Shown in pieces: positions 1 to 10,300 of a stretch of 64,000 bases of DNA (position 1 is the first letter of the stretch; each line of letters opens with the position of its first letter). The stretch covers positions 620,001-684,000 of the forward strand of contig JACZZP010000009.1 in NCBI GenBank assembly GCA_015183035.1. The letters run 5' to 3'. The position numbers and the translations under genes were made by a program. The notes below the pieces were generated by a model. The model saw only the letters and a program-made list of their open reading frames with translations. It was not told where the DNA came from and did not search any database. The DNA is from Meloidogyne chitwoodi. Its lineage: Eukaryota; Nematoda; Chromadorea; Rhabditida; Meloidogynidae.

Positions 1-2648
1 CCTTTTCCATGTCCTGGAATAATATAATCAGCACAACAAATAATTAATTGACGATTTTTTTCTTGTTCAATTTCATTAAAAGATAAGGGTTTCCACATAA
101 TAGGAAAATTTATATCTTCAACCTAAATATTACATAATTTAAAATTAATTTTTAAAATTTAATTAAAAGATTTACGGTCATAAAAATGTCACCAGCTATA
201 ATTACTTTTCCAAATTGTTCTGTATTCTGTTTGATAAAAAAAAATTTTAGAAAAAATTATTTTAATAATTTTATTTTAAAATTAGTTTATTTTAGGATGA
301 GGAAGCAATTTCCAAAAAATTAATTAAAATATAATCTTTTTATTTTTACCTTTATAATAACACTAATATCTTCTGAAGTGTGTCCTGGTGTTTTAATTAA
401 ATCAACATTTTTAGTTAAAGAAAGAAAGTTGTTCTTAATTAATTTAAATTAATTTATTTTTATAATTTTTTACCTCGAAAAGACCACTAAAATTGAATTT
501 TGTATGATAATGAAAAATTGATCCCTTTTAATAGAAAATAAAAAATTTAATTGTAATTTAAAATTGTAAAAACATAAAATAATAATTATGATATGCATTG
601 TGAAAAAAACTCAGAATTCTAATGGAATTGTAATAAATGAAGTTATCAAAAACTTTAAATTGTAAAAATCTAAAAAAATATTTGGGCATAAAAGTTGGAA
701 AAAATTGTAAAACTTAAATTTAAAAACTTAGATAAACAACTTAGAATTGTAAAACTTGATTATTAAAACTTGGAATTGTAAAAATAATTAACCTGATAAT
801 GAATTGCATCCTTTAAATAAATTAAAATTATTTAAAATAAATAAAAATTAAAAATACTGGGAATAAATTATTATTTCCTGAATGATCAGCCTTTTACAAT
901 ATTAATTTTTTTTAAATAAAAATAAAATTGCCTTACATGTCCATGCGTTGTTATTACAATATTTACCTTTATAAAAAAATTAATAAAATATTTTTTAATA
1001 AAAAATTTTTTATTAAATAATTTTACCGCAGGTGGGGCAATTCCAATTTGTTCTAATTCTTTTTAAAAAAATAAATTTAAATTTAAATAAATTAAAAATA
1101 AACTTTCTATTAAATCTGTATTTCCATTTATATCAGTAGCCAATCCTGTATCAACTAAAATAATTTTTTCTTCATCTTTAATTAAAGTTATGCTTGCAAC
1201 AAATGTATATCCTAATTCTGATTGTCTTGCTAAACCCTAAATAAATAAATAAATAAATTTTTATTTAATATTTTTAATTTAAAATATTTATTTTTTTAAT
1301 ATTTTGAAGAGTAAACAATTATTTTTTATTTTTTCTCCAAGAAAAAAAAAATAAATTTAGTTTTCTTTTGAAAAATATATATTTCAATGAGTGTCAAAAG
1401 AGAATAAAAAATAATTTAAAAATATTTTTTAATTTATTTAATTTAAAAATGTCAAATTACCTCTCTAATAATATAAACATCAGCCATTGAAGTGTTAAAA
1501 TTATTATAATTTTTTATTAAAATATTTTCATCAGAAATTGGCTTTAAAAATTCCTTAAAAATTAAAAAATATTTTTTTAATATTTAAAACAATTAATAAT
1601 AAAAAATAAATAAATATATTTTACTTGTTTTTCTTCATTAATATTAAAATAATTAATTTCTTCACTAAATAAACTTTCTTTATTAATTAAATAATTTTTA
1701 TTATTTTGTTCATCAGTATAATTTGATTTTTCAGCCATTTTTTGTTTATTAATAAAATTCTAAAAATTAATTTTTAAAGATTAATTAAATTTTAAATAAA
1801 TGTTTTAATTTAATTTTTATTTTATTTGTTGATTATTAAAATTGCCAAAATTGTGGAAAATTAATTTGTTTAAAAATTCTATTTTTTAATTTAATTTAAC
1901 CTTTAATATTTTTGCCAGTCTATTATAATCTATTTTTGTTTTATTATTATTTTTATTATTGTTTTTTTTCATTTTTAATTGAGTAATATCAGTATTAGTA
2001 GTAACATTTTTTAAATTTTTATCAAAATTTGAAGGTATTATTATTTGAAACTTAAATAAATTAAAATTATTTTTATTTATTTAATAAGAATTTTAAAATA
2101 ATCAAAAAAATAAAGTGAATTATTAATTAATATCCAAAATATTTAAAAATTAAAAAAAACAAACTAACAGGTTGAAAATTATTATTAAATTTTGGAGTTT
2201 TTTGAAATAATTCTTTTTCTTCTTCATTATTATTATTATTATTATTTTCTTCTAATTTTGATTTAATTATTTTTGAATTAATTAATTCTTCTTTATTAAA
2301 ATTATCTTCTTCTTCAAAAGAAACACGAGATACTGTACCTTTTCCTTTTTTATTATTTATTTGACTTTGAAAATCTTTTTAAATTAATTAAAATATTTAT
2401 TTAAATTAATTAAAATATTTATTTAAATTAATTAAAATATTTATTTAAATTAATTAAAATATTTATTTAAATTTATTAAAATATTTATTTAAATTAATTA
2501 AAATATTTATTTAAATTAATTAATTACCAAAATTTTCATTTTCTATTGGAAAACAATTTTTTATTTGAATTAATTTAATTATTATAAAAATTAAAAAAAT
2601 ACATTTTCTTAAATTTAATGAAAATTTTAAAATTATTAAGTTGATCAT
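1..2648 (-). CDS. Metallo-beta-lactamase-fold protein, SWIP-10/MBLAC1-like (3' end cut by window)
   Basis: Multi-exon minus-strand gene. The ATG at 2648 opens a hydrophobic N-terminus that looks like a signal peptide or anchor. A low-complexity Asn/Glu-rich linker follows (about 1,600-2,370). The metallo-hydrolase core then reads, in order: LVDTGLATDING near 1,120-1,180, the metal-binding THGH near 930-955 joined across an intron to ADHSGN (giving HxHxDH), TPGHTSEDISV near 365-410, and AGDIF near 190, where the Asp is the usual bridging ligand. The last visible motif, ADYIIPGHGK at 1-40, supplies the final His. This order is that of the MBLAC1/SWIP-10 branch, which in C. elegans acts in glia; substrate is not predictable here. 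The protein is incomplete at the left edge. Assignment to the MBL fold is firm, to the SWIP-10 branch reasonable. Confidence 0.8.
2380..2523. repeat. 22-bp tandem repeat in intron of the MBL-fold gene
   Basis: About 6.5 head-to-tail copies of AAATTAATTAAAATATTTATTT, one carrying a single substitution. The array lies between the first two coding exons of the minus-strand gene and is therefore intronic. Confidence 0.9.
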
Positions 2649-3637
2649 TTTAAAACAATTTAATTAGTTTGTCGCGGACGGTTCAACACAAAAGTTTCTC
2701 TAGTTTTTATTAAATTAAAAAAAAATTTTACAATTTTTTACGTTAGAAATTTAATTTTACATTTTATAAAAATGCAAAATTAAATTATATTTTAAATTAT
2801 TTTTATTAAAATTATGTCAAGTCATTGACCATAAACACTAATTTTTTAATAAAAAATTATTTCATATAATTTTATGAGGGAAAAATAAAAAAAAATATTT
2901 TTTTAAATATTATTTTATTTAAAAAAATAATTTTTTTTATTATTTTATATTTTTAACAAATTTTTTATTAAATTTTTTTTAAGTTTTATAGAATGTTTAT
3001 AAAAAAATAAACAGGCAAAAAATGTTAATTAATGTTGGCATTAGATATGTTTTTTATATGTTGAGTATTTTGGTCATTTGGTATTTGTTTCGGTATTTTG
3101 CCTCTTATATTGGCATTTTAATTAATATTTATTTATTTTAGCTTTTATAAAAAAATTTAATCAATTTAGCATACTGCCCTTTAATTATTTTGAAATTACT
3201 AGATGAGTGCAAAACACACTCTAATGAAAGAAATGTGGCATTTTAAAAGGTTATTTACTTTCATACTTCAATTAAATCAATTCCAACAAATCATTCCTGT
3301 CATTTTATTCCCTCTATATTTAATTATATATCAATTTATCTCTTTCTCTTCTAATAAAAGAAGAGAATGAAGGAAGACAATTTAAGTAAATATAAATAAA
3401 TAAATAAATATTTAAATCAACTCTAACCTTAATATATTAACTCAACCAATCACCTTTATACAAATGGAATTATTTATCTATAATTAATTAGAGAAAAAAA
3501 GATAAATTCATTTGAAAATTGGGTAAATATAAACTCATTCTTCTCTCCATCTATTTTCATTAATTTATTTTTACCTTTTTTTGTCATTTAAATAATTTTT
3601 TATTTTAATTTTAATTAATTTATATAAATTTTAAGAA
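2649..3637. other. Intergenic, divergent promoter region
   Basis: AT-rich DNA separating two divergently transcribed genes. No ORF, RNA gene or element was recognised. Homopolymer runs of A and T are frequent. Promoters for both neighbours must lie here, but no box can be singled out. Confidence 0.5.
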
Positions 3638-5851
3638 ATGAAAATTTTAAATAATTTATTTATTATTTTAAATTTAATTTTATTAATGAGTTTTATTAAT
3701 TCAATGGATAGTAAGGGTAAAGGAATAGATATGGGAGGAACATCAAGGGCAATTAATGTTGAAGAAGAACAAAAATTAAGAATTGTTAAAAGAAAAGTAT
3801 TTCCTTCAGTAAATATACAAAGTGAATTGGTTAATTATTATAAAGAAAAGGATACAAAATATAGTGAAGCATGTAGAAATTATTTGGAAAATAAAAATGA
3901 CCGTGGATTAGATCGGATAGATAAAAGACTTCAGGTAAATATTAAAATTAAAAATAAATAAAAAATAAATTTAGGTTAATTATATAAAAGGTGCTCTTGG
4001 ATTATATACATTTGCTGAAATTTCTGCTATTAATTTAAGTATTAGTTATTATGTTTTGATTAAAATGTTGAAAGGACATGCGATAAAACCTGACAAAAAT
4101 AATGTTCGGTATGGAAACTATTTTTATAAAAAGAGGTGAGGAACTTTAAATTTATTATATATAAATGCTCTAAAATAGGCCTATTTTTTAAAAAGGATCT
4201 ATTTAAAGAGAGGATTTCTTTTAGCAGTGGAAGACCTATTTTAGAGATCTTTTTTTTGCTTATATTATTTTTAAAATGAATAATTAAAATTTAAGTGACC
4301 AAGAAAATAAAAAAGATTATACCAAACTAAAAATAGAGATTGACAACTTTTTTTTACAAACAAAATTTGATAAATCTTTAGAAGAAAGAAGCATTGATAT
4401 GGAACAAATTAAAAATATTTTAACAGATGATGTTAATCTTGATAATTTAATTAATCAAATTTCTTATAATATTTTTAATGGAATTGAACTTCAAAATATT
4501 TATATAAATTTTCAATTTAATTATTATTTGAATCAAATAGGGATTAACCCTTGGAATGATGAAGAAGAAGATTTAATAATTTATAATTGGGTCGAAAAAC
4601 TTTTTGAAGAATACAACTTTGAGGACAATTATAAAATTAATGTTTTTAATTATTTAAAACAATCTGGATATTCTATCTATTTATTACAATCTGAAATTAT
4701 AAAATTTATTAGAGGAGAATATCGAATAATTGTTAATGAACAAACTATTTTTGACTCGATTAACTCAGCGGGAACGGCGGTAAGAAAAATAAATCCTTCA
4801 AAAGAAACAAAAGAAATGTTGTTAAATTATTATATAAATATGGATGAAAGTTTTGGTCAAGCATTTGAACAAAACAATAAAAATAAATTAAAAAATCTAA
4901 TTTATCGTGGTTTAAATAAAGAACAAAGCGTAAATTTTAAAATAAAATTGAAAAAAAAATTAAAATAAATTTAGGTAAATTTTATAAGAGGTGTGATTGG
5001 ATTATATTCATTTGCTGAATTTTTTGCTAAACAGTTACTAATTCCTAAATTAACTTTAGATAATATTATGGAAGAACATGAGATAGAACTTTACGAAGAA
5101 AACTACCATACAGCAAAAAGTAAAAGGTATTTTTACTTAATATTAAATATTTAAAATAAATTTACTTAATAATTTAAAATTAAGAGGAATTGATGAGGAA
5201 GATTATACCAAGTTAAAAATAGAAATGGTCAATTATTTCGTAAAATCAAAATTTGATAATTTTATTGAACAAAAAAAAAATGAAATGATAATTGATCGAA
5301 ATCAAAATATAATTAAACAAGATAAATTTAATGTTATTAAATTAATTTTAGATAGCATATGTTTTTATTTTACCAACGGGGGTAACAGTTCTTTTGGCAC
5401 TATTCAAGGAATTCTTAATGCAGCTTGTCAAAGGAATAATTTATTTGATAGTTTTTTATTACAAAATGGATTTAATCAAATTTGGATTAATGATAAAAAT
5501 ATTAAAAATTCTTTAAAGGAAATAATGATAGAAAAATATTTTTTAGAAAAAAATATTATTTCAAAAAATAAGAAAAATAAAGCTGAAGAAGATAAAGACG
5601 AAGGAATTAAAAATTTTATTAAAACTATTTTTTTTTATGAAGAAACTGAACATAATCAGTCAGGATTTAATCCTTATACGGACGAAAACAGAAGGGCAAA
5701 AAAAATGAAAGAATTCCTAGAAAATAAAGGAATTTTTTTTTATTTGTTACAAACTGAGATTAAAAACTTTTTTAAAGAAGAATATAATAAATATAGTATT
5801 ATTGTTAATGAACAATTTGCTGAAGAGATGTTTGTACTGAATGAAGAGTAA
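3638..5851 (+). CDS. Unrecognised secreted protein with an internal domain duplication
   Basis: ATG at 3638 starts a protein with a clear signal peptide (MKILNN followed by a Leu/Ile-rich core ending near INSM). I join five exons: 3638-3934, about 3,974-4,135, 4,291-4,929, about 4,974-5,128 and 5,184-5,851. The protein contains two related modules. Each has a short exon beginning VNYIKGALGLYTFAE or VNFIRGVIGLYSFAE, then a (D/E)DYTKLKIE block opening the next exon, and ends with YLLQ(S/T)EI...EY...IIVNEQ. Intron positions and phases repeat between modules, so exons were duplicated as a set. No catalytic motif or known domain was recognised. The high Asn/Lys/Ile content only reflects genome AT bias. 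Function unknown; a secreted effector-type role is possible but unproven. Confidence 0.7.
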
Positions 5852-5918
5852 ACCTCAATGAATATTTAAAAGAAAATAAAGAAAAGTATAAAAGACTAAT
5901 TATTTGAATTATTTAAAG

Positions 5919-6112
5919 TAAAATTCTCTTCAGAGCTCTTGTAATAAAGGCCACTCTCTCGTTGATAAAGACGCAGAAAAACTGACCAATGTATGGTTGA
6001 GGTCAGAGAAACGTCAAATGACCTGCTCTTTTCCAGAATTGTACACAATTTCTGCGTCTTTATCACATGAGAGAGTGGCCTTTATCATTGGGGCTCTGAA
6101 GAGAATTATATT
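5919..6112. mobile_element. Inverted-repeat non-autonomous element (MITE), about 190 bp
   Basis: The left arm AATTCTCTTCAGAGC...AAAGGCCACTCTCTC...GATAAAGACGCAGAAA and the right arm are near-perfect reverse complements about 60 bp long, with a short unique centre. No ORF is present. It lies 70 bp past the stop of the secreted-protein gene. TA dinucleotides adjoin both ends, which could be a target duplication of mariner type, but this is weak evidence. Confidence 0.85.
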
Positions 6113-6139
6113 ATTCCGGAATACAAAAAAGTGTACAAC

Positions 6140-6720
6140 TCTAATTTAAAGTTAAGGTTCGTCCCCGCTCATCGTTCTCTCCGTTCCCTGCCCCTCCCCA
6201 TTGGCATTGTTTAGATTCCCAGCTCCGTTCCTTTTGTGGTTTTCCGTTCTCCGTTAAAGCCCTACCCGCCAGGGATGGGCAAATTTCGGATTTTTTATTT
6301 CGGAAGTTTTAGTCCATCTTTATTTCGTATTTCGGTTTTTTGGACGAGGTCTTAAATTTTCTAACCTTTAAGGAGTCGAACGGCTGCTTAATAATTGGGT
6401 AAAAAATTTTTTAGATTTCTTTGTGTCATAGTCTGAAAATTCCCCGCCCAACTTTTGGGAAATAAAAGGGAAGGGAAAATCAGCAAATCAACCCCAGTCT
6501 TTAATTAACACCCCAACCGATTAGGCTGGTTCTCCCTCCCCTTTAAACTTCATATATTATATTTTATTTAAATTGTGATAAACTTTATTGGGAGTTCTTT
6601 TTAAAGGTATCCAAAAGGCGCGTCCCGGGAGTTGATTCCCCAACTCTCGGGACCCAACGCCTCCAGCCAGAGCTGGACCATAAGATTTTTATTTAAAGGT
6701 CATTCCTAATCCAGATACCT
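6140..6720. repeat. GC-richer repeat-like block with hairpin and a hAT-like end
   Basis: This stretch is clearly richer in G and C than its surroundings. It contains CAGGGATGGGCAAATTTCGG near 6,272, which resembles a hAT terminal inverted repeat, although no matching right end was found. A strong hairpin, GTCCCGGGAGTTG/CAACTCTCGGGAC, lies near 6,627-6,654. No coding potential was seen. Probably transposon debris. Confidence 0.5.
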
Positions 6721-7303
6721 GCAGCCTAATCATTGCTTTATTCTAAGCTTGGAAAAAAATTATTTCATCGCCTAGGTAACAGTAAAAGGAAAAAACAAAT
6801 GAACTTAATTTATATTTTTGTTAAAATACTCATCTTTAAATTACCACATATTAAAATTTATAAAATAAAATTTTATAAATTTTCTAAAAAATATTATTAT
6901 TACATTGTTTTTTAATTAATAAAAAATAAAAAAAGAGCAGAAATATTTAAAAAGAAAAAAAATTAAATTTATGTGTCATTTTTTAATTAAAAAAAAATTT
7001 TTTTTTTAATATTTTGAATGATTAATACATGAATAAAAATTTTTTTTTCTAATTTAAAAATTAGAAAAAAAAACATTTATTTTATTCGCACATTTTTTAA
7101 TTTTTTTTGTTTCAATATTGCCTTGTAATTAAAAAATATTTTTCATGAATAAATAAATTTATTCAAACCAGTTGTTTTTGAAAAAAATTTCTCTTGTTAA
7201 ATAAAAATAAATTTATTTAATATGTTTGTTTAATATTTTTAAAAATTAATTATTATTTTTTAATTTTTAAGAAATTAATTTTTTTTAATTAAAAAAAAAT
7301 TAA

Positions 7304-10300
7304 ATGAAATTATTTATATTATTTATATTCTTTTGGTTATTAATTATTTCTTATTCAAACAAATCAAATAATAATGAATTAAACAAAGAAATTAACCTAA
7401 ATATTGAACGTATTTATTTTTAATATATTTTTTCCGAATTAAAAAAAAATTTTTTTAAAGCACAACAAATTATTAATGAAATAATTAATCGTTTTGATAA
7501 AATGAGTGAAACCAGTATAAATGTTGCTGAGAAATTGAAGATTATTACCGACGTATCTTCTGCTTTTTTGAAAGCCTCTATTCCTTTTGGTGCATTACTT
7601 TTCTCTTCTTTGGATATTGTGTCAAAAGTAAATTTATTTAAAATAAAAACAATTAATATTTTTTCTTATTTACCTAATAAAGCGTGTTTCAATGTTTTAT
7701 CCATGCGTGTCTTGAATATTCTATTCTTAGACCCCCAAATGGCTCCCGGAAAATCGGTCAGAGGAAAATCGGTCAGTGAAGAAACAGTACATAAAATCAC
7801 TAAAACACATGTAAAACACAAAAATACATGAAAATTTTTTGTGTTTTTAGTGTATTGTGTTTTACATGTAGTTTTGTGTTTTAATGTTTTAGTGTTTTTC
7901 ATGTGTTTTAATGTTTTAGTGTTTTCATGTGTTTTTGTGTTTTTCATGTGTTTTAATGTTTTAGTGTTTTCATGTGTTTTTGTGTTTTTCATGTGTTTTA
8001 CATGTGTTTTAGTGATTTTATGTACTGTTTCTTCACTGACCGATTTTCCACTGACCGATTTTCCGACTACTGACGCATTTTCCACTGACCGATTTTCCTA
8101 GCACGCCCCAAATTAATTTAAGAATATAATATTTATTTAATATTTATTAATAATATTTAGTTAATTTAATGGTAGCATTTTAGGAAGTGGTTTTTTAAAT
8201 ATATTTTAATGATTTTTGAAGAAGCTTTTTAGCACGTTAAATAATAAGAAAAATTTGTCACAGAAAAAATCTTATGACCAAAAAAGGTTTAAGTAAAAGT
8301 ACATTTAAATAGTAAGATGATTCAATTTAAACAATTTAAGATTATTTTAAATATGACTTTAATATCTGTTTTCACTGACCATGCTTGAATAAAAATTAAG
8401 AAAAAGGGGGGAATAAACTTGTGTATATTAAAACTTATTAATAAAAAATATTTTTTAAAGAAAGATTCAAAGGAGTATAAGTCTCTACAATTATTAAATA
8501 AACACATGAACTATCAATTCGCAAGAATGGGCGAGAGGATTGACTATTCATTCATTGCAGAGGAGCTAGATCGGGAACAAGAAAAATTCAAGGAAGTATG
8601 AAAAAAAACTTTTAATAAAAATAAAATAATTAAAGAACAAAAAATTAAATAATTAAAATTAATAAAAATAAATTTAGATTGTAACAATCCGTTTAAGTGT
8701 GTTAACTGATGAATTTTTAATTTTTACTGATCCATCAGTAGCAAAAGATAATGATTCGATAAATGATTTGCTTTCAAAATGTAGTGGAGATTTTGGAATT
8801 AAATACTTGTCAAAAGTAAAAAATATTTTTTTTTAATAAAATTAATTTTATTTTTTAATTAAATGAGAATTATTAATTAAGTCAAAAAATAAAATTTACT
8901 CAAATATTTTTTTAATTTTTTAAATATCCATTGCTTCATTAAAAATCTTAAAAAAAATAAATTGATATTAAAAAAAAATTATTTTAATTATTTAAGTATA
9001 TAAAAACACAAGTATCAGAAGGCTGTCACCTTACAAATACTTTGGTTTATGTTAAAATCGAAAAATTATTTAAAAGACTTGAAAATGAATATAAAGTCAA
9101 ATGGACGACCAATTTATTACATTTAAAAAAAAGTAAAATTTATTATCTTATTTAAAATAAAAAATAGTCAAAAGATAAAGGAAAAGTTTTTTTTTTCGAA
9201 TCCCATTGGTTAAAAATAGTACGGTAGCAAAGCTTTTTTAAGCAATTTCAACTTTGCCATTTTTACTATTATTTAATTTATAAAAAAATTAAATTTTAAT
9301 TTAAAATTTAATTTTTAAGGAATTTTAAAACATATTTACTCAATGAACTCAGAAAGTGCTTTATTTTTATTAGAAGAAGCAGAAAAATTAATTTTCGGTC
9401 ATGTCTTCAACGGTAAATCAATTTTTAAATTATTAATAAAAAATAAAATTAAAAATGTTTGATTTAGATTTTTCAACTATTGAAAATGCTTTAAAATATA
9501 TTAATGATCTAGTTAAAAAAAAATCGAAAAATCCGTCCAAGTAATTTTTAAAATTACTTTAAAATTAAAAAATATATTTTTTTAATTTTAAAGTTGCTTA
9601 ACGGACTCAGTATTCAATGGAAATAGATACAATAGAATACAAATAAGTTATTTTCAGGCTTTAATACAAATTGAGTTGAGTAGATTAGTTAGTTTTTTTT
9701 TAATTTAGTTAATTCGAACAATAAATTTCAGCATTCTTTTCTTTCTGCTTAAGTTTATTAACCTTTTCTTTTCTTCTTTTCTCTTTCTTCTTTTCTCTTT
9801 CTTCTTTTCTCTTTCTTCTTTTCTCTTTCTTCTTTTCTCTTTCTTCTTTTCTCTTTCTTCTTTTCTCTTTCTTCTTTTCTCTTTCTTCTTTTCTCTTTCT
9901 TCTTTTCTCTTTCTTCTTTTCTCTTTCTTCTTTTCTCTTTCTTCTTTTCTCTTTCTTCTTTTCTCTTCCTTCTTTTCTCTTTCTTCTTTTCTCTTTCTTC
10001 TTTTCTCTTTCTTCTTTTCTCTTTCTTCTTTTCTCTTTCTTCTTTTCTCTTTCTTCTTTTCTCTTTCTTCTTTTCTCTTTCTTCTTTTCTCTTTCTTCTT
10101 TTCTCTTTCTTTTCGTTGTAAAATTAATCGCACCAGCAAAAAAAGACATTTCATCACAAAGTAAAAAATGACTTTTTTGTAAATTACTTAAAAACTTGAT
10201 TTTGTTAATTCATAAAAATCATTAGTAAATGAACGAGATTATTATACTGAAGCGGAAAAGAATGTTAAAAAGGTGATGGAAAAATACGCTTAATGATTAA

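Noticed and set aside
7666..8101. ORFs on both strands giving Thr/Lys/His-rich or Phe/Val/Cys-rich peptides
   Set aside because: They lie in the fold-back element and translate its tandem units; no splice or family support.
9705..10157. Two 146-150-codon minus-strand ORFs rich in Arg, Lys and Glu
   Set aside because: Produced entirely by the 14-bp array; frames overlap and flanks are not coding-like.
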